Shown: positions 50,113 to 58,488 of the stretch, piece after piece
Layout: each line of letters starts with the position of its first letter
Position numbering within the stretch: the stretch's first letter is position 1
Assembly (NCBI RefSeq): GCF_013778455.1
Contig: NZ_JACEHE010000023.1
Location: 59,968 to 123,967 of the forward strand
Source: Streptomyces himalayensis subsp. himalayensis
Lineage (GTDB): Bacteria > Actinomycetota > Actinomycetes > Streptomycetales > Streptomycetaceae
Reading direction: 5' to 3'
DNA length: 64,000 nt
Notes under the pieces: generated by a model
Database searches by the model: none
What the model saw: the letters and a program-made list of their open reading frames with translations, nothing else
Told to the model about the DNA's origin: nothing
Made by a program: the position numbers and the translations under genes

Positions 50113-51195
50113 ATGGTCCGCGCCGCCGTCCTGCCCGCCATCGGCTCTCCTCTGGAGATCACCGAGATCGAGCTGCCTGAGCCCGGGCCCGGCCAGGTGC
50201 GGGTACGCCTCGCCGCCGCCGGTGTCTGCCACTCCGACCTGTCCCTGTCCAACGGCACCATGCGGGTGCCCGTACCCGCCGTGCTCGGCCACGAGGGCGC
50301 CGGCACGGTCGTCGCCGTCGGCGAGGGCGTCACGCGCGTCGCACCCGGCGACGGCGTCGTCCTCAACTGGGCGCCGTCGTGCGGCCGTTGCCACGCCTGC
50401 TCGCTCGGCGAGGTGTGGCTGTGCGCCGACGCGCTGACGGGCGCGGGCGATGTGCACGCGAAGAGGGCCCACGACGGTGCCGACCTCCACCCCGGCCTGA
50501 ACGTCGCCGCGTTCGCCGAGGAGACCGTCGTCGCCGAGCGCTGTGTGCTGCCTGCGCCGGACGGCGTGCCGCTCACCGACGCGGCCCTGCTGGGCTGCGC
50601 CGTGCTCACCGGGTACGGCGCCGTCCACAACTCGGCGCGGGTCCGCGAGGGCGAGTCCGTCGCGGTCTTCGGCGTCGGCGGGGTCGGCCTGGCCACGCTT
50701 CAGGCCGCCCGGATCGCGGGCGCCTCGAAGATCGTGGCCGTCGACGTGTCCCCGGAGAAGGAGGAGCTGGCTCGTCGCGCGGGCGCCACCGACTATGTCG
50801 TCGCCTCCGAGAACACCGCACGCGAGATCCGCGGACTCACCGGCAAGCAGGGCGTGGACGTCGCCGTGGAGTGCGTCGGGCGCGCCGTGACCATCCGTAC
50901 CGCCTGGGAGTCCACCCGGCGCGGCGGCCGCACCACGGTCGTCGGCATCGGCGGCAAGGACCAGCAGGTGGCCTTCAACGCCCTGGAGATCTTCCACTGG
51001 GGCCGCACCCTCTCCGGCTGCGTCTACGGAAACTCCGACCCGGCCGAGGACCTCCCCGCTCTCGGGGACCACATCCGCTCGGGCCACCTCGACCTCGGCG
51101 CCCTCGTGACCGAGCACATCGCTCTCGACGGCATCCCGGCGGCGTTCGACAACATGCTCGCGGGCAAGGGCGGCCGGGCGCTGGTCGTCTTCTAG
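50113..51195 (+). CDS. Zinc-dependent alcohol dehydrogenase (class III-like MDR)
   Basis: 360 residues from ATG 50113 with a GAGG-containing site upstream. Catalytic zinc: C39 and H60-E61 (CHSD, GHEGAG) and a later Cys. Structural zinc lobe C90-x2-C93-x2-C96-x7-C104 is complete. Rossmann motif VFGVGGVGLATLQAARIAGA, with VAVDVS after it favouring NAD. The C-terminal region is as in S-hydroxymethylglutathione or mycothiol-dependent relatives, but the substrate is open. Transcript ends at the hairpin 51223-51248. Confidence 0.93.
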   Translation: MVRAAVLPAIGSPLEITEIELPEPGPGQVRVRLAAAGVCHSDLSLSNGTMRVPVPAVLGHEGAGTVVAVGEGVTRVAPGDGVVLNWAPSCGRCHACSLGEVWLCADALTGAGDVHAKRAHDGADLHPGLNVAAFAEETVVAERCVLPAPDGVPLTDAALLGCAVLTGYGAVHNSARVREGESVAVFGVGGVGLATLQAARIAGASKIVAVDVSPEKEELARRAGATDYVVASENTAREIRGLTGKQGVDVAVECVGRAVTIRTAWESTRRGGRTTVVGIGGKDQQVAFNALEIFHWGRTLSGCVYGNSDPAEDLPALGDHIRSGHLDLGALVTEHIALDGIPAAFDNMLAGKGGRALVVF

Positions 51196-51222
51196 CGGAG
51201 GGTCTCCCCGACTCGTCGTACA

Positions 51223-51248
51223 CCCCGGCCGCGGTCGCGCGGCCGGGG
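51223..51248. terminator. 11-bp GC-rich hairpin after alcohol dehydrogenase
   Basis: CCCCGGCCGCG (51223-51233) pairs perfectly with CGCGGCCGGGG (51238-51248) over a GTCG tetraloop, 28 bases after the stop. Confidence 0.85.
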
Positions 51249-51328
51249 CCCGCGTGCTGCCCGCGCCCGGATCGCGCCTGATCAACCCATGCATTGCACA
51301 GGCAAAACTGCTGCCGCACGACCCGTTG

Positions 51329-51354
51329 ACGTACATACCGTCCGGTCAGTACGT
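51329..51354. promoter_or_regulatory. 26-bp palindrome before the MHS-family transporter
   Basis: ACGTAC..ACCG..CGGT..GTACGT is symmetric at 10 of 13 pairs. TTGAC (51326-51330) overlaps its edge and could be a -35 box. The symmetric ACCG..CGGT core resembles TetR-family sites. Which of the regulators binds it is unknown. Confidence 0.6.
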
Positions 51355-51455
51355 TCCCGGAAATCGCGGAGCCGCCCCCTCTGTTCCGTCCCCCCACATC
51401 CCTGTTCCGCCCCCCACACCCCTGTTCCGTCCCCGCACCCACCGGAGTGTGCAGC

Positions 51456-52805
51456 ATGGACACGGCACCCTCAGCAGCATCCGCTCACCCCCGGTCCGCC
51501 GCCCCGGCGGACGCCCGCAGCCGCCGCAAGGTGGCGACCGCCGCCGCTCTCGCCTCGGCCGTGGAGTGGTACGACTACTTCGTCTTCGGCATCGCCGCCG
51601 CGCTCGTGCTCGGCGATCTGTACTTCCCCGCAGGCAGCCCGTCCGCCGGGGTCCTGGCCTCCTTCGCGACCTTCGCCGTCGGCTTCCTGGCCCGTCCGCT
51701 CGGCGGTGTCATCGCAGGTCACCTCGGCGACCAGCGAGGCCGCAAGCCCATGCTGGTCCTCGCGCTCACCCTGATGGGCGTCGCCACCACGGGAATCGGC
51801 CTGCTCCCCACGTACCAGACCATCGGCATCGCCGCGCCCGTCCTGCTCGTCCTGCTGCGCGTCATGCAGGGCATCGCCGTGGGTGCGCAGTGGGGCGGCG
51901 CGATGCTGCTCGCCACCGAGTACGCCCCGGAGGGCAAGCGCGGGATCTACGGCAGCTTCGTCCAACTCGGCGTCCCCATCGGAGTGGTGACCGCCAACTC
52001 CGTCTTCCTGGTGGCCGGCGCGGCCACCAGCGAGAGCGCCTTCGCCGCCTGGGGCTGGCGCGTGCCGTTCCTCATCGGCTTCTTCGTCCTGGGCCTCGCC
52101 TGGTACATCCACACCAAGGTCGAGGAGACGCCCGAGTTCCGCGCGGCCGAACGGGCGCTCGCGGAGAAGGAGAAGGGCGAGAAGAGTTCCCCGCTGCGGA
52201 CGATCCTGCGCGGGCATCTCGGCACGGTGCTGCTGGCAGGCGGGTCGTTCGCCGTGAACACCGCCACCTTCTACATCCTCATCACCGGCATCCTCGACTA
52301 CACCACCCGCGAACTCGGCATGGAGCGCAGCGCGGTCCTCACCGTCTCCCTCTGCGTCAGCCTCACGCAGCTGGTTCTCATCCCCGCGTCGGCCGCCCTG
52401 TCCGACCGGATCGGGCGCATCAGGATCTACGCACTAGGGGCGGTGGGCCTGGCCGTCTGGGCGGTGCCGCTCTTCCTGCTCGTCGACACCGCCTCGCTGC
52501 TGTGGCTGGCGGTCGCCTCGTTCGTGACCAGCTGCTTCCTGAGCATCATGTACGGGCCGCAGGCCGCGCTGTTCGCCGAGCTCTTCACCCCGGAGATGCG
52601 CTACACCGGTGCCTCGCTCGGCTATCAGATCGCGGCCATCCTCGGCGGCGGGCTCGCGCCGTTCATCATGGTGCTGCTCCTCGAGGCGACGGGCACGTCC
52701 ATGGCCGTCTCGGCCTACATCATCGGGCTTTCCGTGATTGCCCTCGCCTCCATCAAGGTCCTTGCGACGCGGGCGAGTTCGAGTTCCGGTTCCGAATCGC
52801 GCTGA
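51456..52805 (+). CDS. Metabolite:H+ symporter (MHS family MFS)
   Basis: 449 residues from ATG 51456, with GGAG 8 bases upstream. GTG 51447 overlaps that site. About 12 membrane segments; MHS signatures ASAVEWYDYFVFGIAAALVLGDLYFP near 35-60, RPLGGVIAGHLGDQRGRKPMLV and the loop 4-5 stretch GGAMLLATEYAPEGKRGIYGSFVQLG. Relatives import shikimate, citrate, alpha-ketoglutarate or betaines. Convergent with the EamA gene, only 7 bases apart. Confidence 0.92.
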   Translation: MDTAPSAASAHPRSAAPADARSRRKVATAAALASAVEWYDYFVFGIAAALVLGDLYFPAGSPSAGVLASFATFAVGFLARPLGGVIAGHLGDQRGRKPMLVLALTLMGVATTGIGLLPTYQTIGIAAPVLLVLLRVMQGIAVGAQWGGAMLLATEYAPEGKRGIYGSFVQLGVPIGVVTANSVFLVAGAATSESAFAAWGWRVPFLIGFFVLGLAWYIHTKVEETPEFRAAERALAEKEKGEKSSPLRTILRGHLGTVLLAGGSFAVNTATFYILITGILDYTTRELGMERSAVLTVSLCVSLTQLVLIPASAALSDRIGRIRIYALGAVGLAVWAVPLFLLVDTASLLWLAVASFVTSCFLSIMYGPQAALFAELFTPEMRYTGASLGYQIAAILGGGLAPFIMVLLLEATGTSMAVSAYIIGLSVIALASIKVLATRASSSSGSESR

Positions 52806-52812
52806 CGCGGGA

Positions 52813-53775
52813 TCACCTGCTCTCCGGTTCCGGTTCGGGCGCGGCTGTCGCCGTGGTCGGAACCGGAGCCGGAGCCGTCGTCCTCCGTCCGCGCGGGCGG
52901 GAGCGCGACACCGCGACCCCGGCGAGGCACAGCAATCCGCCGCCCAGCGTCAGCAGACCCGGCACCTCGTCGAGAGCGATCCAGGACATCAGGACGACCA
53001 GCGCGGGCACGGCGTACGTGGTCGCGCCCATCCGGCTCGCGGTCGTACGGGCGAGGGCGTACGCCCAGGTCGTGAAGGCCAGGGCGGTCGGGAACACGCC
53101 CAGATAGAGCATGTTGAGAGTCGCGGAGACGGGGGCACGGGCCGCGTCATTGACCAGCTGCCCCGCGAACGGCAGACACGCGACGGCTCCGACGAGACAC
53201 CCGAACGTCGTCACCTGCAGTGCGGTGGCGTGCCCCAGAGCGGGCTTCTGCCCCACGACTCCGCTCGCGTATCCGATCGCCGCGAGCACGCACAGCGCGA
53301 CCCCGAGGACGGACGCGCTCCCGTCGCCCGACATGGAGAACCCGACAGCGATGGCACCCGCGAACGACACCGCCATCCCCGCGAGCAGGCGCGGCGGCAG
53401 CGGATCGCCCAGCAGCCGCCACCCCAGCACCGCGACGAGGATCGGGCCGATGTTCACCAGAAGGGCCGCCGTTCCGGCATCGACCAACTGCTCGCCCCAG
53501 TTGAGCACCACCATGTAGAGGCCGAACCACAGCAGACCCGAGATGACGATTCCCGGCCAGGCCGCCCGTGGCGGCCACCCCTCTCTCCGTATGAGACAGA
53601 TGACGCCCAGCGTGAGCGCCCCGGCCAGCAGCCGTCCGAGAGCCAGAGCCCCCGGTGAGTACGCGGCCCCGGCGCTGCGGATCGACACGAAAGCAGAGGC
53701 CCACAGCACGACGGTCACCGTCGCCGCACCGGCGGCGAGCAGTTCGGGGCGCCGGGCGGGCAGGGGGGAAGTCAT
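52813..53775 (-). CDS. EamA/RhaT-family transporter (DMT)
   Basis: 320 residues from ATG 53775, chosen over the adjacent ATG 53778 because AGGAG then has a workable spacing. Ten hydrophobic segments in two EamA repeats (LLAAGAATVTVVLWASAFVSIRSAG first half, SVLGVALCVLAAIGYASGVV second half). The C-terminal tail is rich in Pro/Glu. The family exports metabolites or amino acids. The ArsR-like gene just upstream on the same strand is the likely regulator. Confidence 0.9.
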   Translation of the reverse strand: MTSPLPARRPELLAAGAATVTVVLWASAFVSIRSAGAAYSPGALALGRLLAGALTLGVICLIRREGWPPRAAWPGIVISGLLWFGLYMVVLNWGEQLVDAGTAALLVNIGPILVAVLGWRLLGDPLPPRLLAGMAVSFAGAIAVGFSMSGDGSASVLGVALCVLAAIGYASGVVGQKPALGHATALQVTTFGCLVGAVACLPFAGQLVNDAARAPVSATLNMLYLGVFPTALAFTTWAYALARTTASRMGATTYAVPALVVLMSWIALDEVPGLLTLGGGLLCLAGVAVSRSRPRGRRTTAPAPVPTTATAAPEPEPESR

Positions 53776-53987
53776 CATGCTCCTGAGGCTAGGGAGGTCG
53801 GGGCGGTGCGGCTCGCGGTTTTCGGACGTTGTACCTGACGGCGGCTCCGCTACCTCGTTGCGAGGCCGTCGCCGCGTCACGGCGAGCCCTCCGATCGGTC
53901 GGAGTTCGTCGTTCCTCGAGGTTAAAGGGCGCATAGTTCGGCGGTCACCGCAATATCCCGGGCGCCGCCTTCGCCGTCGGAGGCGCT

Positions 53988-54025
53988 TTTGTCACCGCAG
54001 CGCCGCTTTGTCACCGCAGCGCCGC
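53988..54025. repeat. 19-bp perfect tandem duplication across the ArsR stop codon
   Basis: TTTGTCACCGCAGCGCCGC occurs at 53988-54006 and 54007-54025. The second copy contains the stop and last codons of the ArsR gene on the bottom strand. Confidence 0.8.
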
Positions 54026-54730
54026 CGCCTCGATGCCCAGCAGTTCGGCGAGGGCGCGCGTGCCGACGTCAGTGACCTTGACCGCGCGCTCCGAGCCGAT
54101 CCGTACGCACCAGTCTGCGTCCAGCGCGTGGCGGCACAGGGCAGCCCCCGCGACACCCGCGAGGTGCGGTCTGCGCTCCGTCCAGTCGAGGCAGCCGCGG
54201 GCGAGCGGACGTCGTCCGGTGCGTTCGAGTGGGATCGCCAGGCCGTCGAACCAGCTCAGCCCCGCGCTGGTCAGGGCGAACCCGGTGTCCTGACGCAGCA
54301 GACCGCGCTCGGTCAGCGCGTCCGTGATCGCGATGCCCAGGCGTCCGGCGAGGTGGTCGTAGCAGGTGCGTCCGCGCGCCATCGCGGAGCCGGCGCTCGA
54401 CGCCCGCAGCGTCCGCGGGCGCTCGACGTGGGGCGCGGCGTGCGCGGCAAGATCTTCTACGAGCTGCGCCACCCGGTCGTCGGCCAGGCGCACATAGCGG
54501 TGCCGGCCCTGCCGCTCTTCGGCCAGAAGCCCGCCGGCGACCAGCTTTCCGAGGTGCTCGCTCGCGGTCGATGCCGCCACGCCCGCGTACCGCGCCAGTT
54601 CACCGGCGGTCCATGCCCGCCCGTCGAGCAGCGCGAGCAGACAGGCAGCGCGCGTCTCGTCGGCGAACAACCCGGCGAGCGCGGCGAGCTGCGGGGCGGC
54701 GGAGTCCCTGGACGGCTTCGTGGGTCTCAT
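54011..54730 (-). CDS. ArsR-family winged-helix regulator
   Basis: 239 residues from ATG 54730. The winged helix lies in 15-85 (LAGLFADETRAACLLALLDGRAWTAGELARYAGVAASTASEHLGKLVAGGLLAEERQGRHRYVRLAD), the classic ArsR pattern. The C-terminal 150 residues form a second domain (CYDHLAGRLGIAITDALTERGLL, then LDWTERRPHLAGVAGAALCRHAL) seen in longer ArsR-like proteins. The cysteines are scattered and do not match known metal sites. It probably regulates the EamA gene downstream. Confidence 0.9.
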   Translation of the reverse strand: MRPTKPSRDSAAPQLAALAGLFADETRAACLLALLDGRAWTAGELARYAGVAASTASEHLGKLVAGGLLAEERQGRHRYVRLADDRVAQLVEDLAAHAAPHVERPRTLRASSAGSAMARGRTCYDHLAGRLGIAITDALTERGLLRQDTGFALTSAGLSWFDGLAIPLERTGRRPLARGCLDWTERRPHLAGVAGAALCRHALDADWCVRIGSERAVKVTDVGTRALAELLGIEAAALR

Positions 54731-54788
54731 GGGTTCAGCATGCGGCTGGGAACGTTCGGCGAGCGCCGAAGGGTCGTGTGCCGTGCCC

Positions 54789-54824
54789 GCTGCCGCTGCC
54801 GCTGCCGCTGCCGCTGCCGCTGCC
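54789..54824. repeat. (GCTGCC)6 hexanucleotide repeat
   Basis: Six exact copies in the short gap between the TetR and ArsR genes. Likely prone to slippage. No function seen. Confidence 0.85.
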
Positions 54825-54827
54825 GGT

Positions 54828-55478
54828 CTAGCCCTGGTGCGTCGCCGACGCCAGCTGTTCGAACTGCATGGCCAACCCGTCGAGCAGTGCCTGCAGTCCC
54901 GTCTCGAAGGCGCGCCCGTCGATCTGCTGCCTGCGCTCGGCGAGCAGATGCGCCTTGCCGAGGTGCGGATAGTCGGACGGGTCGTACGCCGTCTCGTCGT
55001 CGACGAAGCCCCCGGCGAAGGATCCCAGTGCGGAACCCATGACGAAGTACCGCATCAGGGCGCCGATCGACGTCGCCTGGGCCGGTGGCCACCCCGCCGC
55101 GACCATCGCGCCGAACACCGCGTCCGCGACGCGCAGCCCCGCCGGCCGTCGGCCGGGCCCCTGGGCGAGGACCGGCACGATGTTCGGGTGCTCGGAGAGG
55201 GCCGCGCGATAGGACACGGCCCAGTCGTGCAGCGCCGTCCGCCAGTCCCTGCCGTCCTCGAACATCGACAGATCGACCTGGGCGCTGATCGAGTCGGCGA
55301 CCGCCTCGAGGATCTCGTCCTTCGTGCGGAAGTGGTTGTAGAGCGACGGCCCGCTCACCCCGAGCTCGGCGGCGAGGCGCCGTGTCGACACGGCCGCGAG
55401 GCCCTCGGCGTCGACCAGCGCACGCGCCGTCTCGACGATGCGGTCGGTGCTCAGCAGGGGCTTGCGCGGTCGGGCCAT
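54828..55478 (-). CDS. TetR-family regulator divergent from acyl-CoA dehydrogenase
   Basis: 216 residues from ATG 55478 (upstream ATGs exist). Helix-turn-helix at 12-55 (DRIVETARALVDAEGLAAVSTRRLAAELGVSGPSLYNHFRTKDEILEAVAD). The C-terminal domain (HPNIVPVLAQGPGRRPAGLRVADAVFGAMVAAGW) resembles TetR_C_1-type ligand domains. A palindrome AACTA-N7-TAGTT lies 30 bases from its start in the divergent promoter, and the same sequence lies before the ALDH/ADH genes. It is therefore the likely controller of both units, perhaps responding to an acyl-CoA or aldehyde. Confidence 0.92.
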   Translation of the reverse strand: MARPRKPLLSTDRIVETARALVDAEGLAAVSTRRLAAELGVSGPSLYNHFRTKDEILEAVADSISAQVDLSMFEDGRDWRTALHDWAVSYRAALSEHPNIVPVLAQGPGRRPAGLRVADAVFGAMVAAGWPPAQATSIGALMRYFVMGSALGSFAGGFVDDETAYDPSDYPHLGKAHLLAERRQQIDGRAFETGLQALLDGLAMQFEQLASATHQG

Positions 55479-55507
55479 GCGGCACATAGTAGGGCCGCTG
55501 CGGCAGA

Positions 55508-55524
55508 AACTAGCAGTGATAGTT
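55508..55524. promoter_or_regulatory. Operator AACTA-N7-TAGTT between tetR and acyl-CoA dehydrogenase genes
   Basis: A palindromic 17-bp site identical in its ten fixed positions to the site before the ALDH gene (48637-48653). It lies 50 bases before the acyl-CoA dehydrogenase ATG and 30 before the tetR ATG, so one regulator can close both promoters. Confidence 0.8.
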
Positions 55525-55573
55525 AAAGTAGAAGCCGATTCGTCAAGTCCATTCCAGCGTGGAGCGTTCATCG

Positions 55574-56725
55574 ATGAACCTGGAGCTCAGCGAGGAGCAG
55601 GCCGCGGTCCGGCAGCTCGCCAAGGACTTCGTGGCGCGCGAGATCGCCCCGCACGTCGTCGAGTGGGACCGCGCCGAGAGTGTCGACCGTTCGCTCGTGA
55701 AGAAGCTCGGAGAGGTCGGCTTCCTGGGTCTGACCGTCGACGAGGAGTACGGCGGCTCGGGCGGCGACCACCTCGCGTACTGCCTGGTGACGGAGGAGCT
55801 CGGTCGAGGCGACTCGTCGGTGCGGGGCATCGTCTCCGTCTCACTCGGCCTGGTCGCGAAGACCATCGCGCACTGGGGCAGCGAGGAGCAGAAGCGGCAG
55901 TGGCTGCCGGGGCTGACGTCCGGCGAGTACGTCGGCTGCTTCGGCCTCACCGAGCCCGGTACCGGCTCCGACGCGGGCAGCCTCGCGACGAGCGCCGTGC
56001 GCGACGGCGACGAGTACGTCGTCAACGGCACGAAGATGTTCATCACGAACGGCACGTGGGCCGACGTCGTCCTCCTCTTTGCCCGGACCAACGACACCCC
56101 CGGCCACCAGGGCGTCTCCGCCTTCCTGGTGCCCGCCACCTCGCCAGGCCTGACCCGCCGCACCGTCCACGGCAAACTCGGTCTGCGCGGTCAGGCCACC
56201 GCCGAGCTGGTCCTCGAGGACGTACGCGTCCCGGCGTCGGCGATGCTCGCCCCCGAGGGCAAGGGCTTCGCGGTCGCCATGTCCGCGCTCGCCAAGGGGC
56301 GTATGTCGGTCGCCGCCGGCTGCGTGGGCATCGCGCAGGCCGCGCTGGACGCGGCGGTGCGGTACGCGACCGAGCGCGAGCAGTTCGGCAGGACCATCGC
56401 GCACCACCAGCTGGTCCAGGAGCTGATCAGCGACATCGCCGTGGACGTCGACGCCGCGCGCCTGCTCACTTGGCGGGTCGCCGATCTGATCGACCGCGGA
56501 CTGCCCTTCGCCACCGAGTCCTCCAAGGCCAAACTGTTCGCCTCGGAGGCCGCGGTACGCGCCGCGAACAACGCCCTCCAGGTCTTCGGCGGTTACGGCT
56601 ACATCGACGAGTACCCGGTCGGGAAGCTGCTGCGCGACGCGCGGGTCATGACGCTCTACGAGGGCACCAGCCAGATACAGAAGCTCGTGATCGGCCGCGC
56701 GCTGACGGGCGTATCGGCCTTCTGA
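55574..56725 (+). CDS. Acyl-CoA dehydrogenase
   Basis: 383 residues from ATG 55574 (GGAG 9 bases upstream). Alpha-beta-alpha fold with FAD: FGLTEPGTGSDAGS near 125-140 (substrate and FAD side), FITNGTWADVVLLFA, and the C-terminal YEGTSQIQ with catalytic base E363. The FGGYGYIDEYPVGKLLRDARV segment is conserved. It introduces a double bond into acyl-CoA as the first step of fatty or branched acyl-CoA degradation. Chain preference is not readable. Regulated by the divergent TetR. Confidence 0.95.
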   Translation: MNLELSEEQAAVRQLAKDFVAREIAPHVVEWDRAESVDRSLVKKLGEVGFLGLTVDEEYGGSGGDHLAYCLVTEELGRGDSSVRGIVSVSLGLVAKTIAHWGSEEQKRQWLPGLTSGEYVGCFGLTEPGTGSDAGSLATSAVRDGDEYVVNGTKMFITNGTWADVVLLFARTNDTPGHQGVSAFLVPATSPGLTRRTVHGKLGLRGQATAELVLEDVRVPASAMLAPEGKGFAVAMSALAKGRMSVAAGCVGIAQAALDAAVRYATEREQFGRTIAHHQLVQELISDIAVDVDAARLLTWRVADLIDRGLPFATESSKAKLFASEAAVRAANNALQVFGGYGYIDEYPVGKLLRDARVMTLYEGTSQIQKLVIGRALTGVSAF

Positions 56726-56822
56726 GGCGCAGCTCGGAACGATCCTGCGGCCGCGAGCGTGAGTACGAAGCTGAGTATCCGCGCGGATGTGTCCCAGGTC
56801 GCGGCCCGCGACGCTGGACCGC

Positions 56823-57110
56823 ATGAGCGAGACACCCGTCAAGCAGCAGAACACCGCCGCGTTCTACGGTCAGGCCGTCGCCTCCTTCGCCGTCGCCCTG
56901 GCGGCCACGGCCATCGGGATCTTCAATCTGCAGGCCGACGCCTGGGTCCGCGCCTTCCTGGGCATCGCCGTCCTCTATCTGGTCACCTCGGCGTTCACGC
57001 TGGCCAAGGTGATCAGGGACCGGCAGGAGGCCGGACAGCTGGTCAGCCGCGTCGACCAGGCCAGGCTCGAGAAGCTGCTCGCCGAGCACGACCCCTTCGA
57101 GAAGCTCTAA
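56823..57110 (+). CDS. YiaA/YiaB-type two-helix membrane protein
   Basis: 95 residues from ATG 56823. Two membrane helices (FYGQAVASFAVALAATAIGIFNL and AFLGIAVLYLVTSAFTLAKV), then RDRQEAGQLVSRVDQARLEKLLAEHDPFEKL, the YiaAB pattern. Function unknown in all species. The stop codon overlaps the CTAAGC operator of the next gene. Confidence 0.85.
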   Translation: MSETPVKQQNTAAFYGQAVASFAVALAATAIGIFNLQADAWVRAFLGIAVLYLVTSAFTLAKVIRDRQEAGQLVSRVDQARLEKLLAEHDPFEKL

Positions 57111-57122
57111 GCGCCCGCTCAG
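57107..57122. promoter_or_regulatory. Operator CTAAGC-N4-GCTCAG before the second tetR
   Basis: CTAAGCGCCCGCTCAG, a near-palindrome, 98 bases before the tetR start. The same pattern (CTAAGCGCTTGCTCAG) occurs before the MaoC gene at 58423-58438. Confidence 0.72.
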
Positions 57123-57219
57123 CATTCCGGTATCGTGGTGCGTCCTGCCACTTCAGACGCGGTCCGCAGGGCCGTTTTCGTCGAGGATGGCGGCAGGCGA
57201 CCGGTGGAAGGGGCGAGCG

Positions 57220-57846
57220 ATGGGTGCGGCGGCTCAGACGGCCGATGGCGAGGACCAGCCGTGGCGTGAGGTCACCCCGGACGCGGCCAGGCGGCTGCTC
57301 GTCGCCGCTGTCGAGGCATTCGCCGAGCGCGGCTACCACGCGACGACGACCCGCGACATCGCGGGCCGCGCCGGCATGAGCCCGGCCGCGCTCTACATCC
57401 ACTACAAGACCAAGGAAGAGCTGCTCCACCGCATCAGCAGGATCGGCCACGAGAAGGCTCTCGAGGTCCTGCAGACGGCGTCCGACCGCGAGGGCACCCC
57501 CGCGGAGCGGCTCTCCGGCGCCGTGCAGTCCTTCGTCCGCTGGCACGCCTCGCAGCACACCACCGCGCGTGTCGTGCAGTACGAACTGGACGCACTCGGT
57601 CCGGAGGCGCGCGCGGAGATCGTCGCCCTGCGCCGCAGGACCGACGACGTCGTGCGCGAGATCATCCACGACGGTGTGCAGGCGGGGGAGTTCGACGTCC
57701 CCGACGTGAAGGGCACCACCCTCGCCGTGCTGTCCCTCTGCATCGATGTCGCACGCTGGTTCAACGTGGCCGGGCGCCGGACGCCCGACGAGGTCGGCGC
57801 GCTCTACGCCGACCTCGTGCTGCGGATGGTGGGGGCGAAGCGGTAA
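57220..57846 (+). CDS. TetR-family regulator (fatty-acid type)
   Basis: 208 residues from ATG 57220 with GGAAGGGG 6-7 bases upstream. ATG 57187 lacks a site. The helix-turn-helix is LLVAAVEAFAERGYHATTTRDIAGRAGMSPAALYIHYKTKEELLHRI (about 23-70). The C-terminal region (VVQYELDALGPEARAEIVALRRRTDDVVREIIHDGVQAGEF) is typical of TetR regulators that bind acyl-CoA. It shares a 16-bp operator with the downstream convergent MaoC gene. Confidence 0.92.
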   Translation: MGAAAQTADGEDQPWREVTPDAARRLLVAAVEAFAERGYHATTTRDIAGRAGMSPAALYIHYKTKEELLHRISRIGHEKALEVLQTASDREGTPAERLSGAVQSFVRWHASQHTTARVVQYELDALGPEARAEIVALRRRTDDVVREIIHDGVQAGEFDVPDVKGTTLAVLSLCIDVARWFNVAGRRTPDEVGALYADLVLRMVGAKR

Positions 57847-57932
57847 GCCGCGGCTGTACGGTGCCGCGGTGAGCCCCGGCCTTACGGTGCCGCGGCAAAG
57901 AACCCCGGCTCTACGGCTGCGTGTGACGCGGC
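57847..57932. repeat. Short imperfect repeats between convergent tetR and MaoC genes
   Basis: Three copies of a CCGGCT-TACGGTGCCGCGG-like unit of about 30 bases. They may form hairpins that end both transcripts, but no single clear stem was seen. Confidence 0.5.
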
Positions 57933-58394
57933 TCAGAAGTAGTAGCGGGACACCGACTCCGCCACGCACACCGGCTTGTCGCCGCCCTCGCGCTCGACGG
58001 TGACGGCTGCCGTCACCTGCACGCCGCCGCCCGTCTCGGTGACCTCCTGGAGAACGGCCGTGGCGCGCAGCCGCGAGCCGACCGGCACGGGGGCGGGGAA
58101 ACGCACCTTGTTCGTGCCGTAGTTGATGCCCATCTTCATCCCCTCGACCCGCATGACCTGCGGGACCAGGCTGGGCAGCAGTGACAGGGTCAGATACCCG
58201 TGCGCAATGGTGGTGCCGAACGGGCCGGCCGCCGCCTTCTCCGGGTCCACGTGGATCCACTGGTGGTCGCCCGTGGCCTCCGCGAACAGGTCGATCCGCT
58301 TCTGGTCGATCTCCAGCCAGTCGCTGTGGCCAAGCTGCTCGCCCACTGCTGCCTTCAGCTCGTCGGCGGACGTGAAGATCCTCGGCTCTGCCAT
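57933..58394 (-). CDS. MaoC-like (R)-specific enoyl-CoA hydratase
   Basis: 153 residues from ATG 58394. Hot-dog fold with hydratase-2 motif FAEATGDHQWIHVDPEKAAAGPFGTTIAHGYLTLSLLP, which contains the catalytic Asp and His. NYGTNKVRFPAPVPVGS follows. It hydrates trans-2-enoyl-CoA to (R)-3-hydroxyacyl-CoA. It is divergent from soxR and carries the CTAAGC operator 29 bases before its start, linking it to the TetR at 57220. Confidence 0.94.
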   Translation of the reverse strand: MAEPRIFTSADELKAAVGEQLGHSDWLEIDQKRIDLFAEATGDHQWIHVDPEKAAAGPFGTTIAHGYLTLSLLPSLVPQVMRVEGMKMGINYGTNKVRFPAPVPVGSRLRATAVLQEVTETGGGVQVTAAVTVEREGGDKPVCVAESVSRYYF

Positions 58395-58422
58395 TGTCCC
58401 TGACCCTCCCGGGCGTCGTTGT

Positions 58423-58438
58423 CTAAGCGCTTGCTCAG
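58423..58438 (-). promoter_or_regulatory. Operator CTAAGC-N4-GCTCAG before the MaoC gene
   Basis: CTAAGCGCTTGCTCAG, 14 of 16 identical to the site at 57107-57122, including the flanking CAT. It could repress MaoC through the TetR at 57220. Confidence 0.72.
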
Positions 58439-58488
58439 CATGGTCGGGTGGGGCGCCTCTGTCAACGAGGAGCCGGAGCGGGGGCCGG

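Noticed and set aside
51254..53107. 617-residue frame over the MHS transporter
   Set aside because: Arg/Pro-rich shadow; the transporter lies in the other frame with normal membrane segments.
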